The position numbers and the translations under genes were made by a program. From the NCBI RefSeq assembly GCF_000759715.1, contig NZ_BBLU01000008.1:1-64000 (forward strand): a stretch of 64,000 nt of DNA, given 5' to 3'. The first letter of the stretch is position 1. Each line of letters begins with the position of its first letter. Below, piece after piece: positions 17,260 to 25,029 of the stretch. The notes beneath the pieces were generated by a model. The model ran no database searches. It was not told the DNA's origin and worked only from the letters and a program-made list of their open reading frames with translations. The stretch is from Demequina mangrovi. Lineage in GTDB: Bacteria; Actinomycetota; Actinomycetes; Actinomycetales; Demequinaceae.

Positions 17260-19074
17260 TCACCAGCCCCCGCCGCCGCCTCCCCCGCCGCCACCGCCGG
17301 AGAAGCCCCCGCCGCTCGAGAAGCCGGACCCGCCCGAGCTGCCGGGAGTGGGCGCGCTGATCGCCGCATCGGCCATCGCCGTGAACTCGCTCATGCGGTG
17401 CCCGAAGCCTGCCGCATGCGCCCAGAACAGCCCGTAGCCGAAGCCGTAGCCGCGATACCAGGTGGGCTCCGCGAGCCTCACGCCCTGGGCCGCGAGCTGC
17501 TCGAACTTCTTGGACCACTGCTCCGCGTCCCCGAAGGCGATCGCGTAGGGCAGGTAACGGCTGAAGAGGTCGTGGCCCTCCTCGAAGCGCAGCTGCTCCG
17601 CCTCCGCGGTGCGCAGGTAGAGCTCGAAGCCGCGCGTCTGCGCGAGCACGCGGCTGCCCTCGGGCGTGCGCGCCGGTGCGACGGCGGTGGTCGCGAGCAC
17701 CACCAGGCCCACCAGCACCAGGGCGACGGGGATGAGCGCGATCGAGGTGCCGAGCACCGCCGCCGCGATCGTCGCGAACACCCCGGCGACCACCAGCGCG
17801 ATCCCCGCGCCGGCCCACGCGCCGCGCGCGTGAGTCGGGTTCGAGCGGAACCAACCGGCGTTGGTGACGTTCCGGTAGAGCTGCGCCTGGACCTTCGCGA
17901 GGTCCGCGTGGAACGTGGTCTTGAGGTCGCCGAGCGTGACGCGGTCGCGCCCCTCGAACATCGCGTCGAAGAGCATCTGCTCGTAGGGGTACAGCGCATC
18001 GTCCGCGTCGCGCTGCTTCACCAGCGCGTAGTCGTCACCCTCGAGCGCCTCGATCACCAGGTAGCCGCGCACCGCGAGGTCGACCATCGTCGCCGTGACG
18101 TCGCGGACGTCGGCCTTCTCGTCGACGAGCGTGCCCAGCTGCCCGGGTCGCAACCCGTCCGGCGGGGCGAAGGCCACCGCGACGGGTGCGCGCTTGTCGC
18201 GCTTGCGCACCGCGGCGGCCTCTCCCCCGGCCGGGCCCACGCCCGGCGTGAAGTCGGCGTACTCGAGGTCGGCGCCCGCGTTGCGGATCCGGCGCACCAC
18301 CAGCGCAAGGCCGCTCAGGAGGATGAGGAGGAAGCCGCCGACCGTCCAGCCGTTGATGCTGAACGCGTGCGCGAGCTCGTTGCTCTCCCGCAGCACCGGC
18401 TCCGTCGCATGCGTCCCCGCGGGGTAGGCGACCGCGACGGACATGGGCTCTCCCGGCTCCAGCGCGGACTGCGTGAACTCCGCCTGGCCGCCGGAGGACG
18501 TCGCCGAGTCGCAGGCCGCCGTGCCGCCCACGGGCCCCGCGAAGCACCTCGTGTCGGTGACATCCGCATCGTCCGTCACCGTCACAGAGATGTCGGAGAT
18601 GGGCGTCCCCCACGAGTCGCCGATCGCGTTCCAGTAGAACTCGTCGCCGGCGTCGGTCGAGTTCATGACGTCGTGGACGGTGTACGTCAGCACGTAGGTC
18701 TGGACGCCGGCGACGTCGTCGATGCCCTCGTCGCCCACGCGGACCACCAGCCAGTCGTCGCCCTCCTCGAGGTAGACGTTCGCCGGGGCGCCGCTCGGCG
18801 ACGAGGCGTCGACGTCGGTGACGTCGTAGACACGGTCGTAGGTGTCGTCGTAGCCCTGGCGGACGGGCAGCGTCCAGTACGGCCCGTGGCCCGGGTCGTT
18901 CCCGAAGTCGAAGTCGATCTCGACGGTCACGTCGGCGGAGCCGTCCGGCTGCACCGCGTAGATCGCGTCCCACCGCTGGACGCTGCGGCCGCCGTCGGGC
19001 GCGGCCGCGTGCGCCGTCGCGGGCACCAGGGCGGCTAGCAGGGCGGACAGCAGGATGCGGACGATGCGGGCCAT
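17260..19074 (-). CDS. DUF2207 membrane protein
   Basis: A 604-residue secreted/membrane protein of the DUF2207 family. A signal peptide (about residues 1-24, cleaved near A-H-A-A) is followed by a beta-rich extracytoplasmic domain (about 30-230), one membrane helix near 245, a cytoplasmic domain (about 270-400), two more helices near 405-450 and a C-terminal tail. The last 30 residues are Gly/Ser-rich, ending in an 11-glycine run and Trp, typical of this family. Function unknown. It is convergent with the MMPL gene. Confidence 0.85.
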   Translation of the reverse strand: MARIVRILLSALLAALVPATAHAAAPDGGRSVQRWDAIYAVQPDGSADVTVEIDFDFGNDPGHGPYWTLPVRQGYDDTYDRVYDVTDVDASSPSGAPANVYLEEGDDWLVVRVGDEGIDDVAGVQTYVLTYTVHDVMNSTDAGDEFYWNAIGDSWGTPISDISVTVTDDADVTDTRCFAGPVGGTAACDSATSSGGQAEFTQSALEPGEPMSVAVAYPAGTHATEPVLRESNELAHAFSINGWTVGGFLLILLSGLALVVRRIRNAGADLEYADFTPGVGPAGGEAAAVRKRDKRAPVAVAFAPPDGLRPGQLGTLVDEKADVRDVTATMVDLAVRGYLVIEALEGDDYALVKQRDADDALYPYEQMLFDAMFEGRDRVTLGDLKTTFHADLAKVQAQLYRNVTNAGWFRSNPTHARGAWAGAGIALVVAGVFATIAAAVLGTSIALIPVALVLVGLVVLATTAVAPARTPEGSRVLAQTRGFELYLRTAEAEQLRFEEGHDLFSRYLPYAIAFGDAEQWSKKFEQLAAQGVRLAEPTWYRGYGFGYGLFWAHAAGFGHRMSEFTAMADAAISAPTPGSSGGSGFSSGGGFSGGGGGGGGGGGW

Positions 19075-19134
19075 GGGCCCATCATGCCGAAGCCGCAGGC
19101 GCCCCGGAGACCGGACGCGCGCATCGTCCCCGCG

Positions 19135-19605
19135 TCAGCGGTTGATGCCGCGCTGGGTGCCGAAGGTCCGCTCGGCCTCCCGCTTGTCCTGCTTCTCGCG
19201 CAGGGCCTGGCGCTTGTCGTGCTGCTTCTTGCCTCGCGCGACGCCGATCTCGAGCTTGGCGCGGCCGTCCAGGAAGTACAGGCGCAGCGGGATGATCGTG
19301 TGACCCTTCTCGCGGGTGCGCTGCTGGAGATCCTCGATCTCGTGCGTGTGCAGGAGGAGCTTGCGCTTGCGCTTGGGCGCGTGGTTGGTCCACGTGCCCT
19401 GCGAGTACTCGGGGATGTGGATGTTCTCCGCCCAGGCCTCGCCGCCGTCGATGTAGATGTAACCGTCGCCGATCACGGCGCGGCCCTGACGGAGCGACTT
19501 CACCTCGGTGCCGGTGAGCACGATGCCCGCCTCGAGGACGTCGTCGATGAAGAAGTCGTGGCGCGCGGCGCGGTTGGTCGCGATCACCTTGATGGCGTCA
19601 GCCAT
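19135..19605 (-). CDS. smpB: SsrA-binding protein SmpB
   Basis: A 156-residue tmRNA partner that places alanyl-tmRNA in stalled ribosomes. Conserved features are the N-A-(N)-R-A-A-R-H-D-F opening, G-I-V-L-T-G-T-E-V-K-S-L-R-x-G near residue 28, and the C-terminal basic tail rich in Lys/Arg/Gln that follows K-K-Q-H-D-K-R. It is the last gene of the prfB/ftsEX cluster and lies only 5 kb from ssrA. Confidence 0.96.
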   Translation of the reverse strand: MADAIKVIATNRAARHDFFIDDVLEAGIVLTGTEVKSLRQGRAVIGDGYIYIDGGEAWAENIHIPEYSQGTWTNHAPKRKRKLLLHTHEIEDLQQRTREKGHTIIPLRLYFLDGRAKLEIGVARGKKQHDKRQALREKQDKREAERTFGTQRGINR

Positions 19606-19679
19606 CGCTCACCTCCTCATCGGCTCGGACAGCCCGGGACCGGGCACGGCCCACCAGTCTACCGGCCCGCTCGGACGGC

Positions 19680-21161
19680 TCAGCCGATGTACTTCATCGG
19701 GTCGGTGGTGTCGCCGTTGATGTACACCTCGAAGTGGAGGTGGCACGCGGCCGAGGTGCCCGTGTTGCCCGAGTAGCCGAGCAGCTGGCCCTTGGTGACG
19801 TACTGGCCGTAGCTCACGGCGTAGCTCGACAGGTGGTTGTAGCTGCTCATGAGCGACTTGCCGTTGTAGTAGCCGTGGTCGACGAGCACCGAGTTGCCGA
19901 GCCCGCCCTGCCAGGTGGCCCACTGGACCTGCCCGGCGCGCGCGGCGTAGATCGGGGTGCCGCAGTAGGCGCGGATGTCGGTGCCGGCGTGAAGGCGCCA
20001 GTAGTGAAGGATCGGGTGGAAGCGCATCCCGTAGCTCGACGTCACGACGTGGTACGGCGAGGGCCAGCCGAGGACGCCCTTGGTCGAGGTCGAGGTCGAC
20101 CCGCCGGAGCTCGACCCGCCTGAGCTCGACGAGCCTCCCGAGCTGGAGGAGCCGCCCGAGCTGGACGAGCCGCCTCCCGACGCGGCCTCCTCGGCGGCCT
20201 TCCGAGCCGCCTCCTCCTCGGCCGCCTTCCTCGCCGCCTCCTCTGCCGCCTTGCGCGCGGCCTCCTCGGCGGCCTTGCGCGCGGCCTCCTCCTCGGCGAG
20301 CTTCTTCTTGACGAGGTTCTTGATCTGGTCGCGGACGGCCTCCTGCTTGGCCTCGAGCTTGCGCTGCTTCTCGAGCTCCTCGGCCTTCTTCTCCTCGAGC
20401 TCCGCCTTGATGGCCTCCTGCTCAGCGATGAGCTCCTCGAGCGCGGCCTTCTTCTCCTCGGCCTTCTTCTGCAGGCGCTCCGTCTCGACGACGAGGGCGT
20501 CGGCCTCCGCCTTGAGCTCGACGATGTACTCGCGGACGGCCTCCTGCCGCGCACCGCGGTTGCGGTTGACCGCCGCGATCTCCTCGACGTCGGCGAGCGC
20601 GTTGGTCTGGACCCGCGACGCGTTGTGCTCGGCCGCGAACTTGTCGATGAACTCCTGCGATGTGCTGGCGCCGAAGACCAGGCCGAGCGCCTCGTCGTCG
20701 CCCACACCCTGGTACTGCGCCCGTGCGAGGGCGGCGACGATCTCCTCGAGCTCGAGGATGCGCTCCTCGTCCGCCTCGATCTGGTCGCTGATGGCCTGGT
20801 CCTGCGCCTCCGCCGCCGCGAGCTTGTCGGCGGTGAGCTTCTGCTGCAGCAGCGCCTCGTCGACCTTCTCGTTGGCCTCGTCGAGAGCCTCCTGGGCCGC
20901 GGGGAGCTTGGCCTGGGACGCCTTGAGCCGCTTCGCAGCCTCGACGATCTCGGCGCTCGTGTCCTCGAGCGCGGCCTCGAGGTCCTCGAGCTCCTGGTCG
21001 TAGTCCGCCTGCTGGTCCTTGGCCCGCTCGATGTCGTCGTCGTAGCTCGACGCGTAGCGGACGCCGGACTCGGCGCCCGCGCCGGACACGACGGTGCCCG
21101 TGACGAGCGCGACCAGCATCGTGGCCGTCGCGGCGATGAGCGGTGCGCGAAGACGTCTCAT
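19680..21161 (-). CDS. Coiled-coil M23 peptidase, EnvC/RipA-like cell separation factor
   Basis: A 493-residue exported protein. A signal-anchor (about residues 8-30) is followed by about 290 residues of coiled coil, a Lys/Ala/Glu repeat zone (E-E-A-A-R-K-A units), a Ser/Gly linker and a C-terminal LytM domain. The LytM domain keeps the zinc ligands in R-F-H-P-I-L-x-x-W-R-x-H-A-G-T-D and H-L-H-F-E. It overlaps ftsX as ATGA, the arrangement in which FtsEX activates a coiled-coil peptidase for septal peptidoglycan splitting. The start at 21161 is chosen for the signal peptide. Confidence 0.9.
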   Translation of the reverse strand: MRRLRAPLIAATATMLVALVTGTVVSGAGAESGVRYASSYDDDIERAKDQQADYDQELEDLEAALEDTSAEIVEAAKRLKASQAKLPAAQEALDEANEKVDEALLQQKLTADKLAAAEAQDQAISDQIEADEERILELEEIVAALARAQYQGVGDDEALGLVFGASTSQEFIDKFAAEHNASRVQTNALADVEEIAAVNRNRGARQEAVREYIVELKAEADALVVETERLQKKAEEKKAALEELIAEQEAIKAELEEKKAEELEKQRKLEAKQEAVRDQIKNLVKKKLAEEEAARKAAEEAARKAAEEAARKAAEEEAARKAAEEAASGGGSSSSGGSSSSGGSSSSGGSSSGGSTSTSTKGVLGWPSPYHVVTSSYGMRFHPILHYWRLHAGTDIRAYCGTPIYAARAGQVQWATWQGGLGNSVLVDHGYYNGKSLMSSYNHLSSYAVSYGQYVTKGQLLGYSGNTGTSAACHLHFEVYINGDTTDPMKYIG

Positions 21162-22069
21162 GCGCGGGTGTACCTCCCGAGCGTCACGAGCGAGGCCACG
21201 GCGGCCAGCCCGACGGCGATGACCAGCAGCCACGGCGCGACGTTCCACACGTCCGAGGTGCCGATGTACTGGACCCAGGTGACCGAGCTCTTCAGCCAGT
21301 CGTCGATCATGTAGCGCACGCCGAAGAACAGCCCGCCGATCGCGAGCAGCGCGCCGGCGGTCGCGGCGACGGCCCCCTCGAGCATGAACGGCATCTGGAT
21401 GAGCGAACGCGACGAGCCGACCATCCTCATGATCTGGGTCTCGCGGCGCCTGCTGAGCGCGCTGAGCCGGATGGTCGTGGTGATGAGCAGCATGGCCGCG
21501 ACGAGCATGACGGCCGCGAGCGCCGCCGCGATGATGGTCGCGGCGTTGAGGAAGCGGAACAGCTCGGAGAAGATCTCACGCTGGTCGCGGACCACGTCGA
21601 CGCCGGGGAGTCCCTCCGTGGCATCGGCCACCACCTGGTACTTCTCGGGGTCGGCGAGCTTGACGCGGAAGCTGGGCTGCATCTGCTCGGGCGTGAGCGA
21701 GGACCAGATCCCCTGGTCGTCGTTCGCGACGAACTTCTCGTACGCCTCGTCGCGCGACTCGTAGTAGACCTTCTGGACGAGGTCCTGGAGCGCGCCGTCC
21801 TCGAGCACCGCGCGGATGTCCTCCTCCTGGGCGACCGTGACGGACCCCTCGGCGCACTGCTCGTTCCGGGAGCTCTCGGGGCACAGGAAGATCGAGATCT
21901 CGACCTTGCCGTACCAGTCGTCCTTGAGCTGGTCGATCTGCATCTGCGTGAGCGCGGCCGCGCCGACGAACATGAGCGACACGAAGGTCACGAGCACCAC
22001 GGACAGCGCCATGGTCGTGTTGCGGCGGAGGCCGTTGAAGACCTCGCCGAAGATGAACCGGAGCCTCAC
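21158..22069 (-). CDS. ftsX: Cell-division ABC permease FtsX
   Basis: A 303-residue membrane protein with a cytoplasmic N-terminus, one helix at about residues 20-42, a 130-residue extracytoplasmic domain (about 45-170) and three C-terminal helices. The motif [12 protein letters not shown] precedes the second helix. The start is GTG, overlapping the ftsE stop (GTGA). With FtsE it transmits ATP-driven motion to the coiled-coil peptidase encoded next. Confidence 0.95.
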   Translation of the reverse strand: MRLRFIFGEVFNGLRRNTTMALSVVLVTFVSLMFVGAAALTQMQIDQLKDDWYGKVEISIFLCPESSRNEQCAEGSVTVAQEEDIRAVLEDGALQDLVQKVYYESRDEAYEKFVANDDQGIWSSLTPEQMQPSFRVKLADPEKYQVVADATEGLPGVDVVRDQREIFSELFRFLNAATIIAAALAAVMLVAAMLLITTTIRLSALSRRRETQIMRMVGSSRSLIQMPFMLEGAVAATAGALLAIGGLFFGVRYMIDDWLKSSVTWVQYIGTSDVWNVAPWLLVIAVGLAAVASLVTLGRYTRA

Positions 22070-22758
22070 ACGCGCTCCAGCCCGTAGACGCCGCGGTCCT
22101 GGTCACGGACCAGCTCGCCGCCGCGCAGCTCGATCACGCGCTTGCGCATCTGGTCGACGATCTCGTCGTCGTGCGTCGCCATGAGCACCGTGGTGCCCGT
22201 GCGGTTGATGCGGTCCAGGAGCCGCATGATTCCGACGGACGTGCCCGGGTCGAGGTTTCCGGTGGGCTCGTCGCACAGCAGGATCGGCGGGTGGTTGACG
22301 AAGGCGCGCGCGATCGCGACGCGCTGCTGCTCGCCGCCCGAGAGCTCGTGCGGCATGCGCCGCTCCTTGCCCGACAGGCCCACCAGCTCGAGCATCTCGG
22401 GCACGGTCGACTGGATGTGATGGCGGTTCTTGCCGATCACCTGAAGCGCGAAGGCCACGTTCTGGTAGACGGTCTTGTTCGGCAGCAGGCGGAAGTCCTG
22501 GAAGACGGCGCCGATCTCGCGGCGCAGGTGCGGCACGCGCCAGGCGGAGAGCTTGTTGAGGTGACGGCCGGCGACGTAGATGTCGCCGCCGGTGGGGCGC
22601 TCCTCGCGCAGGATCAGCTTGAGGAACGTCGACTTGCCGGAGCCCGAGGAGCCGACGAGGAACACGAAGTCGCCGCGCTCGATCTCCACGGAGACGGAGT
22701 CGAGCGCGGGACGGGCGCCCCGCTTGTAGACCTTGGTGGCGTTGTCGAGTCGAATCAT
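22066..22758 (-). CDS. ftsE: Cell-division ATPase FtsE
   Basis: A 230-residue ABC ATPase. Walker A is G-S-S-G-S-G-K-S-T (residues 36-44), the Q-loop is V-F-Q-D-F-R-L-L, the signature is L-S-G-G-E-Q-Q and Walker B is [12 protein letters not shown]. The start MIRLDN at 22758 fits the family, although no ribosome site is obvious. It begins the ftsE-ftsX-peptidase unit. Confidence 0.96.
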   Translation of the reverse strand: MIRLDNATKVYKRGARPALDSVSVEIERGDFVFLVGSSGSGKSTFLKLILREERPTGGDIYVAGRHLNKLSAWRVPHLRREIGAVFQDFRLLPNKTVYQNVAFALQVIGKNRHHIQSTVPEMLELVGLSGKERRMPHELSGGEQQRVAIARAFVNHPPILLCDEPTGNLDPGTSVGIMRLLDRINRTGTTVLMATHDDEIVDQMRKRVIELRGGELVRDQDRGVYGLERV

Positions 22759-22945
22759 GAGTGCTGCGCGCGCGAGGGGTAGGACCCGCGCCACCTCAGC
22801 ATGGTAGGAACGGCCGGAGGGGGTCCTGGGGAGGCGCGCCGCGTCCGGCGTGTCCGGTTAGTCACCCGGTGACAGTTGACGATGCGCCAAGGTCCTCGCG
22901 CGCGCCGGGCGTAGCCTGGTCGGGCCGTCTCCGGGGAGGTGCGCC

Positions 22946-23371
22946 ATGACGGACGATGACGAGGTCCCGGCGGTCACCGCGGCCGCGCTGCTCGACCATC
23001 CCGCGCCCGTCCGCGAGCGCCTGCTCGCGCTCCGCAGGCTGGTGCTCGACGTCGCCGCCTCCACCGGCGAGGCTGGTCCCGCGGTCGAGACCCTCAAGTG
23101 GGGACAGGCGAGCTTCCTGCCCTCGGGTCCGCGCGTCGGCACCCCCGTGCGCCTCGACCGAGTGCGCGGCACCGACGACGTCGCGGTGCTCGTCCACTGT
23201 CGGACCACGCTGGTCGACGAGTTCCGCCACCGGCACGGAGCCAGGTTCCGCTACGACGGCACCCGCGCCATCGTGCTCTCCGCCTCCGAGCCGATCCCTG
23301 AGGACGAGCTGCGCGGCTTCGTGCGCGAGGCGTTCTCATACCGCCGCCGTGAGCGGCGGGCGTCGACCTAG
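22946..23371 (+). CDS. DUF1801 family protein
   Basis: A 141-residue soluble protein of the YdhG/DUF1801 fold. The family motif [10 protein letters not shown] is near residue 48 and the second half shows [12 protein letters not shown]. It is on the opposite strand between prfB and ftsE, and its stop overlaps the prfB stop by three bases. Function unknown. Confidence 0.8.
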   Translation: MTDDDEVPAVTAAALLDHPAPVRERLLALRRLVLDVAASTGEAGPAVETLKWGQASFLPSGPRVGTPVRLDRVRGTDDVAVLVHCRTTLVDEFRHRHGARFRYDGTRAIVLSASEPIPEDELRGFVREAFSYRRRERRAST

Positions 23372-24486
23372 GCCTGCTCGGCGGCCTTCTGCTCGGCGCG
23401 GCGCCAGCGGATGCCCGCGTCGATGAAGCCGTCGAGGTCGCCGTCGAAGACGATCTGCGGGTTGCCCACCTCGTAGCCGGTCCGCAGGTCCTTGACCAGC
23501 TGCTGGCCGTAGAGGAAGTACGAGCGCATCTGGTCGCCCCAGCTCGCCTTGATGTCGCCGGCGAGCTCCTTCTTCTGCGCGGCCTCCTCCTCCTTCTTGA
23601 GGAGCAGCAGGCGCGACTGGAGCACGCGCATCGCGGCCGCGCGGTTCTGGATCTGCGACTTCTCGTCCTGCATCGAGACGACGATGCCGGTCGGGAGGTG
23701 GGTGAGGCGCACCGCGGAGTCGGTGGTGTTGACCGACTGTCCGCCGGGGCCCGACGAACGGAACACGTCGACCTTGATCTCCGACTCGGGGACCTCGATG
23801 TGGTCGGTCGACTCGATCTGAGGGATCACCTCGACCGCGGCGAAGGACGTCTGGCGCTTGTCCGCCGAGCCGAACGGGCTGATGCGCGCGAGGCGGTGCG
23901 TGCCCGCCTCGACCGACAGCGTGCCGAAGGCGTAGGGCGCGTTGAGCTCGAAGGTCGCGGACTTGATGCCCGCGCCCTCGGCGTACGAGGTGTCGAGCAC
24001 CTTGGTGCCGTAGCCGTGACGCTCGGCCCAGCGCAGGTACATGCGCAGCAGCATCTCGGCGAAGTCGGTGGCGTCGTCGCCTCCGGCGCCCGAGCGGATG
24101 GTGACGACGGCGTTGCGCTCGTCCCACTCCCCCGTCATCAGGGTGCGGACCTCCATCGCGGCGAGGTCGGTCTTGAGCTTCGCGAGCTCCGCATCGGCCT
24201 CGGCGAGGGTGTCCTCGTCCTCGCCCTCGGTGCCCAGCTCGACCAGCACCTCGAGGTCGTCGATGCGCGAGCCCATGCGGCTCACGCGCTCGAGCTCGGA
24301 GTTCGCCTGGCTCAGCTGGCTGGTGACCGCCTGCGCGTTCTCCTGGTCGTCCCAGAGGTCGGGCGCCGCGGCCTGCTCCTCCAGCTCGGCGATGCGCGCC
24401 TTGAGCCTGGTCGGGTCCGTCACCGCCTCGATCTGGGAGAAGGTCGAGCGGAGCTCCTGGATCTCGGTCGCGAAGTCGGTGGCCAC
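23368..24486 (-). CDS. prfB: Peptide chain release factor 2
   Basis: A 372-residue RF2 that terminates at UGA and UAA. The catalytic G-P-G-G-Q-S-V-N loop and the stop-codon-reading S-P-F tripeptide (R-I-S-P-F-G-S) are present. The frame is continuous from the GTG at 24486, so the programmed frameshift known in E. coli prfB is absent here. The order prfB-ftsE-ftsX is usual in actinobacteria; here a DUF1801 gene on the other strand lies between prfB and ftsE. Confidence 0.95.
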   Translation of the reverse strand: MATDFATEIQELRSTFSQIEAVTDPTRLKARIAELEEQAAAPDLWDDQENAQAVTSQLSQANSELERVSRMGSRIDDLEVLVELGTEGEDEDTLAEADAELAKLKTDLAAMEVRTLMTGEWDERNAVVTIRSGAGGDDATDFAEMLLRMYLRWAERHGYGTKVLDTSYAEGAGIKSATFELNAPYAFGTLSVEAGTHRLARISPFGSADKRQTSFAAVEVIPQIESTDHIEVPESEIKVDVFRSSGPGGQSVNTTDSAVRLTHLPTGIVVSMQDEKSQIQNRAAAMRVLQSRLLLLKKEEEAAQKKELAGDIKASWGDQMRSYFLYGQQLVKDLRTGYEVGNPQIVFDGDLDGFIDAGIRWRRAEQKAAEQA

Positions 24487-24542
24487 GAGGGTCAAGTCTA
24501 GTGGCGCGCGGCCGGGACCTCGCGCGGGGCCGGCGTCGCGGG

Positions 24543-24800
24543 TCAGCCGCCGGTGACGGCGTCCTTGACGTCCTCGGCCTTCTGCTTGAGCTCGTCGGCC
24601 TTCTCCTGGGCGTCCTCGACCTTCTGCTGGACCTCGTCGGCCTTCTGCTCGAGGTCGTCCCTGAGGTCCTCCGCCTTCTCGATCGCGTCGCGCGCGCCGG
24701 CGGTGGCGTCCGTGATCGCGCCCTTCGCGTCGTCGCAGCCCGAGAGCAGGGCCGCGAGCACGGCGGCGGAGACGGCGGTGGCGGCGAGGCGTGCGTTCAT
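24543..24800 (-). CDS. Small coiled-coil lipoprotein
   Basis: An 85-residue predicted lipoprotein. The signal ends in lipobox L-L-S-G-C (Cys near residue 22). The mature part is a continuous charged helix of Lys/Glu/Asp/Ala with heptad spacing, like apolipoprotein- or LEA-like helices. The start at 24800 is set by the signal peptide; the frame extends upstream. Function unknown. It is the gene immediately upstream of prfB on the same strand. Confidence 0.7.
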   Translation of the reverse strand: MNARLAATAVSAAVLAALLSGCDDAKGAITDATAGARDAIEKAEDLRDDLEQKADEVQQKVEDAQEKADELKQKAEDVKDAVTGG

Positions 24801-24948
24801 GGCGCCCATCATGGCAAAGCCCTCGACCGATTCCCAATGACACATGTGACGCGAGTGCTCTCACGTGATCGCTGTGGCTGGCGCCGCCTTCACACCGGAC
24901 TCGACCTGTCACATCGGTCATCGGGATTCCCCCGCACCGGGGACGACA

Positions 24949-24983
24949 CAGGGCCCCGACACCGGGTGGGTGTCGGGGCCCTG
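24949..24983. terminator. Strong terminator downstream of adhE
   Basis: CAGGGCCCCGACAC pairs perfectly with GTGTCGGGGCCCTG, 14 bp, with a GGGTGG-type loop. It lies 47 bases past the adhE stop. Confidence 0.85.
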
Positions 24984-25029
24984 AGGGAGGGACCCTGAGG
25001 CGGATCGCCTCGGGAGCCAGCTTTTCGGG

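Noticed and set aside
24450-24486. Programmed frameshift in prfB
   Set aside because: The frame is continuous from the GTG through the whole protein; no internal UGA in a shifty context was found.
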